A stretch of DNA of 64,000 nucleotides from Bacteroidota bacterium. GTDB lineage: Bacteria; Bacteroidota; Bacteroidia; Chitinophagales; Chitinophagaceae. Each line of letters starts with the position of its first letter. The stretch's first letter is position 1. Shown here piece by piece: positions 47,540 to 56,400 of the stretch. Position numbers and translations under genes: made by a program. The notes under the pieces are model-generated. The model did not search any database. It saw only the letters and a program-made list of their open reading frames with translations, and was not told the DNA's origin. Location of the stretch: the NCBI GenBank assembly GCA_016715505.1, contig JADJZY010000038.1, positions 1 to 64,000 on the forward strand. Direction: 5' to 3'.

Positions 47540-49834
47540 ATGAAATGGATTTTTAGTCTCATTGCATTGTGTAGTGCCCATCTATTATTTTCACAAACAA
47601 AAATTTCAGGTACCGTCAAAGACAACAAAGGTCAAACCTTAATTGGCGTGAATATCGCCATTAAAAATTCCTATGACGGAGCCACTTCCAATTCGAATGG
47701 ATTTTATGAATTCGAAACGTTTGAAAAGGATACTGTTACACTCACGGCAACGTATATGGGTTTTGTTCCTTTAGAAAAAAAGATTGTATTAAACCAGCCT
47801 ACCTTAAAGGTAGATTTAACCCTTAAAGAAAAAGTCAATGATTTGAAAGCTGTGGTTATTTCAGCCGGAGCCTTTGAAGCTAGCGATGAAAAAAAAGGAA
47901 CAGTACTCAAAGCACTTGACATTGTGACTACAGCGGGTAGTAATGGTGATAATTACGGAGCCTTAAAAACTTTGCCGGGTGCACAACAAACCAACGATCG
48001 TGAAGGTTTGTTTGTTCGAGGTGGAACCGGTTATGAAACCCAAACTTTTATTGATGGCACCTGGGTGAAAAATGCTTTTTCGGCGGCTATCCCTGATCTT
48101 GGGGCCCGCGGACGATTTAATCCTTTCATTTTTAAAGGAACCGTATTTAGTACCGGTGGTTATTCAGCCTTATATGGCGGAGCGCTTTCATCGGCGGTGA
48201 TTTTAGAAACCATTGATTTACCGGAAAGATCTTCTGCGAATCTCAATTTGTCTATTCTGGGAATTGGTGGTTCACTCCAGCAATTGAGTAAAAATAAAAA
48301 ATCCTCCTGGGGTATTGGATACAATTATACCAACCTGAGCCCTTACTTTAAAGTCATTCGTCAAAATGTCAATTTCAAACAAGCCCCCGTTGCCCATCAG
48401 ATCGATTTAAATTATCGGGTAAAAACTTCCAAAACAGGAATCCTGAAATTTTATGGATACATCAATCAAACGAAAATCAATGTGCAACGTGACAATATCA
48501 GCAGTTTTGATTCAGATGATTTAAACAAACACTATCGGGATGAATATGGCATCCAAAATGCGAATATTTATGGCAACTTATCCTACAAAGAATATTTAAA
48601 AAAAGATTGGAAAATCAATATCGGCGTTTGTATGAGTTACAATCAGGATTTAATTGGCAGTAAGATATTGAATCAACAAGGAAGCGTGATTCAGGATAGT
48701 AATTTTTTATTTCGTGAGTGGGTGGATATTCGTAACCGGAACAAACTGGCCACCTCCAAAATTGTGCTTGAGAAAAGTTTAAAAAATTTAAATACCATTC
48801 GCTTTGGAGCGGAGTATATTTATAGCAGGGATGCCATATTGGTGGAGATTGAAAAACTCAACCCATTTCAAACCGTTACCAATCGTCAACTAGATGATCA
48901 TTACAAGGCCATCTTTGCCGAAAGTGATATTTACATCACCAATGATATCGCAGGTAAAATAGGTGTTCGGGCTGAACATTCCTCTTTATTGAATCGTTTT
49001 AATTGGGCACCAAGAATATCTGCTGCTTATAAAATAGGCAGAAAAGGCCAGGCTTCTGCAGCCTATGGATTGTTTTATCAAAAACCAGAAAATACGTATT
49101 TATTTAATTCAAACGATTTGCAGTTTATGCGTGCGGATCATTATGTGTTAAACTATCAATATCAGCCCAAAGATCGACTTTTACGTACGGAGATATTCTA
49201 TAAAAAATACCGCTCACTGGTTAAAACCAATGTTTATCAGGCTGTTAATGGGCTGGCAAATACAGGCGATGGATATGCCCGTGGGTTTGAATTATTTTAC
49301 CGTGATAAGAAATCGATTAAGGGTATCGACTTTTGGATATCGTATTCGTATTTGGATACCAAACGGGATTTCCTGAATTATTTAAGATCCGTTCAACCTG
49401 ATTTTGCCGCCAATCACACAGCGAGTCTGGTGTTTAAAAAATTCTGGACCAAGTACATGTTTGGCATCAACGGGACATATACTTATGCTTCCGGCAGACC
49501 GTATATCAATTACAATACTTCCAATCCGAATTCAATCAATGCAGATGCCCAAAAATTTATGAGCGATCGAACGATGGATTATCATACCATTAATTTATCA
49601 CTGAATTATTTAAAAACAATCCGGAAGGCATTCACCGTATTTGTATTGGGTGTGAATAATCCATTTGGTTTTAAACAAGTATTTGGATACAATTATGCAA
49701 GCCAGGATCTGAATGGTGATGGTCAATTCTATCGGCGCGAAATACTTCCTACAGCCCGACAGTTTGTATTTCTGGGTATGTTTATGAGTTGGGGCATTGA
49801 CCGAACCCAGGAAGCGATTGATGGAAATCTTTAA
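47540..49834 (+). CDS. TonB-dependent receptor with carboxypeptidase-regulatory N-terminus
   Basis: Outer-membrane uptake receptor, 764 residues. Seen: signal peptide ending LLFSQ, CarboxypepD_reg-like domain (ISGTVKDNKGQTLIGVNIAI), plug domain (VVISAGAFEASDEKKG, ALKTLPGAQQTNDREGLFVR) and a 22-stranded-type barrel ending FLGMFMSWGIDR. No SusD partner follows, so it is not a SusCD pair; a siderophore, vitamin B12 or metal substrate is possible but unresolved. An extra short tail (TQEAIDGNL) follows the aromatic last strand. The frame is intact for all 764 codons, unlike many neighbours. Confidence 0.93.
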   Translation: MKWIFSLIALCSAHLLFSQTKISGTVKDNKGQTLIGVNIAIKNSYDGATSNSNGFYEFETFEKDTVTLTATYMGFVPLEKKIVLNQPTLKVDLTLKEKVNDLKAVVISAGAFEASDEKKGTVLKALDIVTTAGSNGDNYGALKTLPGAQQTNDREGLFVRGGTGYETQTFIDGTWVKNAFSAAIPDLGARGRFNPFIFKGTVFSTGGYSALYGGALSSAVILETIDLPERSSANLNLSILGIGGSLQQLSKNKKSSWGIGYNYTNLSPYFKVIRQNVNFKQAPVAHQIDLNYRVKTSKTGILKFYGYINQTKINVQRDNISSFDSDDLNKHYRDEYGIQNANIYGNLSYKEYLKKDWKINIGVCMSYNQDLIGSKILNQQGSVIQDSNFLFREWVDIRNRNKLATSKIVLEKSLKNLNTIRFGAEYIYSRDAILVEIEKLNPFQTVTNRQLDDHYKAIFAESDIYITNDIAGKIGVRAEHSSLLNRFNWAPRISAAYKIGRKGQASAAYGLFYQKPENTYLFNSNDLQFMRADHYVLNYQYQPKDRLLRTEIFYKKYRSLVKTNVYQAVNGLANTGDGYARGFELFYRDKKSIKGIDFWISYSYLDTKRDFLNYLRSVQPDFAANHTASLVFKKFWTKYMFGINGTYTYASGRPYINYNTSNPNSINADAQKFMSDRTMDYHTINLSLNYLKTIRKAFTVFVLGVNNPFGFKQVFGYNYASQDLNGDGQFYRREILPTARQFVFLGMFMSWGIDRTQEAIDGNL

Positions 49835-50251
49835 TAGATCTCTTCCATTTTTAAAGCATCTGCACTTAAAAGTATCCCATTTAATTTCTAGAAGAGATGT
49901 AGAATCTTGGTGATGTTCGCTTTTTGAAACGAACACCTTCTGGAAACGGCTGTGGCCAAAGGATGATACGAGTTGCATGAGGGCAGTTGAAATACTGATG
50001 TGAGATATAAAATGCTCTTTTCCTGCAAGGAAATAGCAGATTGGTAAAGGCCTACATTTATTCTACTTTCTTCAGAGCAGACAAGTTAGATTATAAATTG
50101 ATGGAGCTCACTATACATATCTATTTAACTTGCTGAAATAACTTGTAAGCTAATGGTGGATATAAGAAGTTTATTCAAGGTCTCTTGTATTTCACAATGT
50201 CTAAATTCAGGCCGTGATTTCCAAATTAGAAAATTGCTAATATTCTTGTTT
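49835..50251. other. Gene-free stretch after the TonB receptor
   Basis: No supported ORF, RNA gene or repeat is seen in these 417 bases. A pair of GAAGAGA / TCTCTTC arms lies near 49845-49895 but with a long loop and no T-run. Confidence 0.5.
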
Positions 50252-50472
50252 TCCACCTTTTGTCTTGAAACAAAAGGTGGAGCCAAAAATTCAAGGCTGT
50301 TGCTCTTTAGACTAAAAAATTCTCATCGAGCGGCCTACTTCCGAAACTTGCCTTCGCTTTGGCTTCGGCTTCGAACAGCCGGAAGCAGGCTACGCCCGAT
50401 TTCAAATTTTTCTTCACGCCCAAAGAGCAAAGGCCGAAAATGCCCCTGCGAGGATAATGCGTTTTGCAAAAC
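50252..50472. repeat. Palindromic repeat element with nested inverted repeats
   Basis: Left part: a perfect 12-bp hairpin TCCACCTTTTGT / ACAAAAGGTGGA (50252-50281) with loop CTTGAA. Middle: an interrupted palindrome 50300-50430 whose arms TTGCTCTTT / AAAGAGCAA, AAAAATT / AATTTTT and GGCCTACTTCCG / CGGAAGCAGGCC-like pair in order, with an inner CGGCT / AGCCG hairpin. Right: the perfect palindrome GTTTTGCAAAAC (50461-50472). The CTTTTGTCTTGAAACAAAAG core is one I recall from intergenic regions of many Bacteroidota genomes. The open frames on both strands here follow from the symmetry and are not genes. Confidence 0.65.
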
Positions 50473-50581
50473 ACTATATTTAGATGGTGTTTTCTTGAGT
50501 TTCTTCTCAGCGTTGAATTGGCATAAAATCTCGGATGGAGTTCATAAAAAATACCGATATTTGAAGCCTTAAAATAATGAT

Positions 50582-51220
50582 ATGAAAAGATTTCTTTTTT
50601 CGATGTTGCTTCTGGTGAGTGCTTTTGTAGCCTCCGCACAAAATGAAGCCTACAACAATGCCATGAAAGGATTTTTAACCAAGATGCAAGCTGCCAACTC
50701 TGCCGAGTCCTATCAGCCCCTGGCAAATGGTTTTGAACGCATTGCCAATGCAGAGCCCCAACAGTGGTTACCCCGTTATTATGCCGCCATGTGCTATGTG
50801 ATGCAGGCTATGATGCAGACCGATAAAAGCAAAATTGATGGTTTGGTAGATTTAGCTGAAAATCACTTGCAAGAAGCACGCAAGATTCAGGAACATGACG
50901 AAATCACCATTTTACGGGCCTTGTGTAAAAGTGCCCGAATTGGCGTTGATCCTATGACCCGCGGCATGAAATATGGATCAGAGTCAGCTGAATTATTGGA
51001 AATGGCCAAAAAAACTAGCCCGGATAATCCACGTATTTATTATTTACAAGGTCAATCTATGTTTTATACCCCTGAAGCATTTGGTGGCGGTAAGGCAAAA
51101 GCAAAAGTGATGTTCGAAAAAGCAGTGAGTTTGTTTGCAAGTTTTCAACCTAGTTCTGAATTCATGCCTAACTGGGGTGCAGATCAGGCCGCTCGCATGC
51201 TGGCAACTTGTAACGAATAA
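50582..51220 (+). CDS. Secreted TPR-like protein
   Basis: 212 residues: signal peptide MKRFLFSMLLLVSAFVASAQ, then helical repeats (YQPLANGFERIANAEPQQ, LVDLAENHLQEARKIQ, SAELLEMAKKTSPDNP, KAKVMFEKAVSLFASF) that fit a short tetratricopeptide fold. A glycine-rich AFGGGKAKAK loop lies near the end. Similar small periplasmic proteins are frequent in Bacteroidota; their function is not known. It lies directly downstream of the palindromic element and ends with a terminator. Confidence 0.8.
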   Translation: MKRFLFSMLLLVSAFVASAQNEAYNNAMKGFLTKMQAANSAESYQPLANGFERIANAEPQQWLPRYYAAMCYVMQAMMQTDKSKIDGLVDLAENHLQEARKIQEHDEITILRALCKSARIGVDPMTRGMKYGSESAELLEMAKKTSPDNPRIYYLQGQSMFYTPEAFGGGKAKAKVMFEKAVSLFASFQPSSEFMPNWGADQAARMLATCNE

Positions 51221-51247
51221 GCAATCAAAAAAATATTGAAATTGTTA

Positions 51248-51273
51248 AACCGGCCAAATGGTCGGTTTTTTTT
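51248..51273 (+). terminator. Rho-independent terminator of the TPR-like gene
   Basis: AACCGGCC pairs with GGTCGGTT (one wobble), loop AAAT, followed by T-run, 27 bases after the stop. Confidence 0.82.
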
Positions 51274-51352
51274 ATGCCTGAATCACCAATTTTACTGGAG
51301 TTATTTTTCTAATATTTCAATATACTTGATCTATCTATCAATGACATAACGA

Positions 51353-52468
51353 CTATTCTTCATCCGTATTTTTCAAGGCCATCAACAATGTGTATGCTCC
51401 GTGTGTGACAATCTCTTCTGAGCCAGTCCAACCCGGATGTGTGACTTGAATATATCCGTTATAAATATTCCCGGTACTTACTTCTGTCAAATCATATTGC
51501 AAAGGACCACTACTGATAAAAACATATTCTTTACCCTCAAAACGAACAACAGCATCCTCAGGCAAAACATTTCCCGATTGTTGAATGGTTTGTATTTCAG
51601 CATTCATATACATGCCGGGCAATAATTTTTCGTTGTATGGATTCAGATGACAATGGACCTCTACCCTTTTGTCAACACCCACCGACTGACCAATCAGAAT
51701 GACTTCACCGTAAATGATTTGGGTGGTATCCTGATTGGAATATGCCTTTACCTTTTCGCCAATACGAATCATTGGTAAGTCCTTTTCAAAAACATGTAAA
51801 GTTAAATGCATATCGTTTGGATTGATGAGTTCAAACAGACTTTCCTGCGCCGATACCATAGAACCATTGCTGACCATCACAGCATTGATATACGCATCTG
51901 AAGGTGCGATTAAAGGAACTTCGCTGCTCATCTTTCCATTTAAAGGAATATGAAGGGTATTACATTTTTGCTGAATGGCTTTTACTTCATACTGCTGCTC
52001 TTCGTAACGTGCTTTGGCAATTTGCATCACCTTTTCACTGCTTGCGCCGGCATCGAATAATTCTTTTTGACGGATATAATCTTTATACAACAAAGATTCG
52101 CTGGACTTAGCCGTATAATATTCCTTTTGAAACTGGATGTATTGAGGATCCTGTAATCGAGCAAGAATTTGTCCCTGTTTGACAAAAGTTCCGGGCAGTA
52201 ACTCCTCGAAACGGATTAAGCCGCCTACCGGAGAGGCGATTCTTAAAATATTTTGTGGAGGTGCTTCGATTTCGCCCTGCAATTGAATGGTCATGGGCAA
52301 ATTCATTTCCTTTAATGTCCCCGTTTGTATTTGCGCATTCCGATGTTGTTTTTCGGTCAACACCACACGATGATCAGGTTGATTTGCGGATGCCTGAATT
52401 TCAGTGTCTGATTTTTGGCTACATGCTGCCAATCCGAATATGCTTAAAATAAATAATAAATTTTTCAT
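51353..52468 (-). CDS. RND efflux periplasmic adaptor (membrane-fusion protein), heavy-metal type
   Basis: 371-residue lipoprotein adaptor of a CzcCBA/CusCBA-type pump. Seen: lipobox IFGLAAC (Cys 16), barrel-sandwich segment LRIASPVGGLIRFEELLPGTF, a helical hairpin (YIQFQKEYYTAKSSES to YEEQQYEVKAIQQKC), VPLIAPSDAYINAV, and the membrane-proximal VRFEGKEYVFISS. It links the permease to the outer-membrane channel. Here it is the last gene of the operon: its ATG directly abuts the CDF gene stop. No C-terminal metal-chaperone domain is present. Confidence 0.92.
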   Translation of the reverse strand: MKNLLFILSIFGLAACSQKSDTEIQASANQPDHRVVLTEKQHRNAQIQTGTLKEMNLPMTIQLQGEIEAPPQNILRIASPVGGLIRFEELLPGTFVKQGQILARLQDPQYIQFQKEYYTAKSSESLLYKDYIRQKELFDAGASSEKVMQIAKARYEEQQYEVKAIQQKCNTLHIPLNGKMSSEVPLIAPSDAYINAVMVSNGSMVSAQESLFELINPNDMHLTLHVFEKDLPMIRIGEKVKAYSNQDTTQIIYGEVILIGQSVGVDKRVEVHCHLNPYNEKLLPGMYMNAEIQTIQQSGNVLPEDAVVRFEGKEYVFISSGPLQYDLTEVSTGNIYNGYIQVTHPGWTGSEEIVTHGAYTLLMALKNTDEE

Positions 52469-53458
52469 TTAAAATTGATGTTTTTGATTGGATAAAATAT
52501 TGTCGGCAGTCCAGATGATTTCTTCCTGAAAGGCCTCTTTTCTGGCCATACATTCAACACGCCGACAAATACCGCATTGACTTTCAGGAACACAACCATC
52601 GATATGTATAAAAAATTCCACCCGTTCCTGAAAATGCTCACTGAGAATAGCTGTCAAAGAATCGAGAATTTCATGAGCCTGATTGATATTCAAGTAATAG
52701 GCTACTGTTAAATGGCAATCAATATGATAAAAACCTGCATAATTAATCACCCGCATATTGTGGACATCTAACCATTCAGGTTTTCGATGCTCGTTAAGTA
52801 CATGAACAATATCATTAATGAGACTTTCATCATGTTCATCCATGATACCGGATATCGATTTTCTTAAAATGGTATATCCTGTTCTTAAAATAAGTAAAGC
52901 AAAAAGTATGGCAGTCCAACTATCCAAAGGCGCATAACCGGTGATACGAATAAGAAGCACGCCCAGTAATAGCCCGATTGTTGAATAAGTATCTGATTTC
53001 AAATGAGCTGCACCGGATAACAAAATAGGAGAATGTTCCTTTTCCGCTTTTCGTTCGATATAAAGCGCCATCAGATAATTCATGACGCCTGTTGAAGCCA
53101 TCAAAATCATACCGACATCCAATTGATGCAATTGATGAGGATTCCTCAAGTTTAAAAGTGCCTCATAAATAATCAGTAAACCGGCCACACTGATTAGCGT
53201 ACCCTCAATAGCTGCGGAAATAAACTCCACTTTACCATGCCCATAAGGATGTTCCCGGTCGCGGGGTTTCGCCGCCAATATCATACTATACAATCCAATC
53301 ATTCCAGCCACGACATTCACGGTACTTTCCAGAGCATCGGTGAGAATAGCCACTGAATCTGTCATGTACCAAGCCAATATTTTGATGACAAAAAGGAACA
53401 AAGAAATGCCCACCAGCATTTTTTGCATCCGTATCGAAACCGTTTTACTCTGTGGCAT
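52469..53458 (-). CDS. Cation diffusion facilitator family transporter with C-terminal Cys cluster
   Basis: A 329-residue inner-membrane divalent-metal/proton antiporter. Seen: six helices; TM2 motif DSVAILTDALESTVN; TM5 motif AAHLKSDTYST with H-x3-D; and a cytoplasmic domain with HNMRVINYAGFYHIDCHLTV. The tail carries four cysteines (CVPESQCGICRRVEC), likely a metal-binding site and unusual relative to YiiP-type transporters. It starts 14 bases inside the end of the CzcA gene, so it is translated in tandem. It probably moves Zn, Co, Cd or Fe from cytoplasm to periplasm for the RND pump; the metal cannot be told from sequence. Confidence 0.93.
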   Translation of the reverse strand: MPQSKTVSIRMQKMLVGISLFLFVIKILAWYMTDSVAILTDALESTVNVVAGMIGLYSMILAAKPRDREHPYGHGKVEFISAAIEGTLISVAGLLIIYEALLNLRNPHQLHQLDVGMILMASTGVMNYLMALYIERKAEKEHSPILLSGAAHLKSDTYSTIGLLLGVLLIRITGYAPLDSWTAILFALLILRTGYTILRKSISGIMDEHDESLINDIVHVLNEHRKPEWLDVHNMRVINYAGFYHIDCHLTVAYYLNINQAHEILDSLTAILSEHFQERVEFFIHIDGCVPESQCGICRRVECMARKEAFQEEIIWTADNILSNQKHQF

Positions 53459-56400
53459 ATTCGTTTGTTAGGTATTGTTGTTGAATCAGTAATTGATTTC
53501 TTTCGCGGATACAAAGCAGATAAGCCAGATCGGAATCAAATATTTCCTGCATACTCTGAATCCACTCCAGATAGTCTAAAGACCCATTTTTAAACTTTAA
53601 AGCTACCAGTGATTTCATACTTTCAGTAGCCGGCAGAACTTCTTTTTCATATTGTATCACCTGTGCATCGTACTGTGCTCGTTTATGATTGAGTTGCATC
53701 TGCTTTAATTTGAGCATTTCCAGCGCTTCATTTTTTTGAACATCGAAGGCTTTAGATTCTAAATTGAAAGCCGCCATGCGTTTATTGATACTCTTATTAA
53801 ACAAAGGTAGGTTGAATGAAAGAACGCCGTAGGATAAAATGGGTCCTGCAGATGAAAGTTCGCCAGTGGCTCGAAAAGTTTGAAACACGTACCCTGCTGA
53901 GATTTCAGGTAATTTTTTCATTCTCTCTAAATGGTTTTTCGCTGATTGAATAGATAACCTTTTTTGGATCGACAGTACCAAAGGATGCTCATCTAGGTTT
54001 TGCTCCAAATTGTCGGGAAAATATTTCAAATCACCATTGGCAACATCGAAGGTCGTTTGATCGTTCATGAGGAAATTTAGATGATCCTTTTCTGCTTGTA
54101 TGTCGCTGATACAAGCTTGTATGGCTATCTGGATTTTTTGTCGGATCAGATTTGTATGCTGGAGTTCAAGCAAATCACTCTCCCCTTTTTGATGACGTAA
54201 TTCCGCAATTCTAAAAAATTCGGCAAAAGCCAGTTCTTGTTCACGGAGCAAGTCTAATTTCTTTTGACTTAAAAGGATATCGTAATACAATCGGGTCACC
54301 ATGGCCTTGATTTGGATTTCAGAAATCTGTTTTTGAATGACCTGATGTTCCCAAATCTTTTGATTCATGGCCTGATCTGCCCGATAAACAGCAGGCAAGG
54401 AAAATGATTGAACTACCCCATATTTTACATCAAATGCCGGACCGTTAAATTGCCCCAATTCACTTTGAAAACTGGTCATCCCTGTCCTTTGTTTGATTTC
54501 ACTTATTCTTTGCCAATATTCATTTTCTAAAGACAAGCGTTGCATGGTTAAATTGTTTTCAAGGGCCTTTTCAATGGCAGATTGAAGAGTCAAGCTAGAT
54601 TGTGCATGGACAGCAGTGAAACCAAAACCACAACACAAGAAAATAAACAATGTCGTCAAGAGTTTTCCTTTCTTCAAATTCATGCTGATGGCCCCTTCTA
54701 TCCATAAATAAATCAAGGGTAAGATAAACAAGGTGAGCATGGTAGCCAATACCAAACCACCAATAACCACCGTCGCCAAAGGACGTTGTACTTCAGCACC
54801 AGCACCCTGACTCAAAGCCATGGGCAAAAACCCTAAGGACGCCACTAGGGCCGTCATGAGTACCGGTCGTAAACGCGTTTGGGTGGCTTTTAAGACCATT
54901 TGTTGCAGATTTGATTGCGGCTCAGCTCTTTGTTTATTAAACTCAGCCAATAATACAATTCCATTCAAGACGGCCACACCGAATAAAGCAATAAAGCCTA
55001 TGCCTGCACTGATACTAAATGGCATGCCCCGAAAGGCCAGTAATAATATTCCACCTATGGCGGAGAGCGGAATGGCCGTATAAATGATAAGCGCTTGTTT
55101 AATGGAGTGAAACGCAAAAAACAACAGCACAAAAATGAGTAAGAGAGAAACGGGAACAGCGATCGATAATCTTTTTTTCGCTTCATTTAAATTCTCAAAT
55201 GCACCTCCGAAAACGGTAAAGTATCCGGGCGGAAATTGAATCGCTCCGTTGATCTTCTTTTTCAATTCATCAACCACGCCTTCAACATCCCTTCCTCGAA
55301 CATTAAATCCCACAATGATGCGTCGTTTGGCATCTTCTCGTTGAATCTGATTCGGACCGTCAATAATATCCACCGAAGCTAAATGTTGTAATGGCACTTG
55401 AACATCATTGTTACAAGGGATCAACAAATTTCGGATATCTTGTAAATTGTTTCTTGAACCTTCATCCAACTTCACGACAATTTCGAATCGCTTTTCATCT
55501 TCATAAACCATCCCTGCAGAACCTCCGGCAAATGAGGTATTCACAATGCGGTTAACGGCTTCAATACTGGTTTGATACTGTGCAATAGCCAAACGATTAT
55601 ATTTAATCACAATTTGGGGCATGCCTGAAATAGGCTCCACATATACATTTTTTACCCCTTCTATCGTCTTGACTACATTTCCTAAACGAGCGGCGTATTT
55701 CGACAACGTATCCAGGTTTTCTCCAAATATTTTACAAACCACATCCTGTCGTGCTCCGGTCATCAGTTCATTGAAACGCATCTGAACCGGATATTGAAAC
55801 CCTGCCGTTACACCCGGAATCTCTTTCAGAGCCTCACCCATTTTTTCAGCCATTTCATCAAAACTCTTTGCAGACTTCCATGTTTTTTTGTCTTTCATAA
55901 TCACCATCATATCACTGGCTTCCATAGGCATCGGGTCGGTGGGGACTTCACCACTCCCAATTTTTGTCACAACCTTCTCCACCTCCGGAAAACGTTCCAA
56001 TAAAATATGGGCAGTCTTTTGGGTTTCCCGGATGGTCGTATTTAAATTACTCCCCGTTAAAACCCTTGTATCAACGGCGAAATCTCCTTCTTCCAAAGCA
56101 GGGATAAATTCACCCCCTAGTTGCATCAATACAACGATGGCAAGCACAAACAATGCAAGTACCGAACTTAAAACCAGACCTGGATATTTGATCATTCGAT
56201 GAAAGGCCTTTTCATACCATCGTTTCAAATGAAGCATCAATCGATCCGCAATCCCCCATTGATTTTTCTGACTACTTTTTACCAGCAAAGCACTCATCAT
56301 GGGAATATAGGTTAAGGATAGAACAAACGCCCCAATCAAAGCAAATGCTACTGTTTGAGCCATGGGTTTAAACATTTTTCCTTCAATGCCTTCCAAACTA

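Noticed and set aside
50153..50726. Overlapping 139-codon frames on both strands around the palindromic element
   Set aside because: They run antisense to each other through an inverted-repeat structure, have no recognised domain, and one overlaps the well-supported TPR-like gene.
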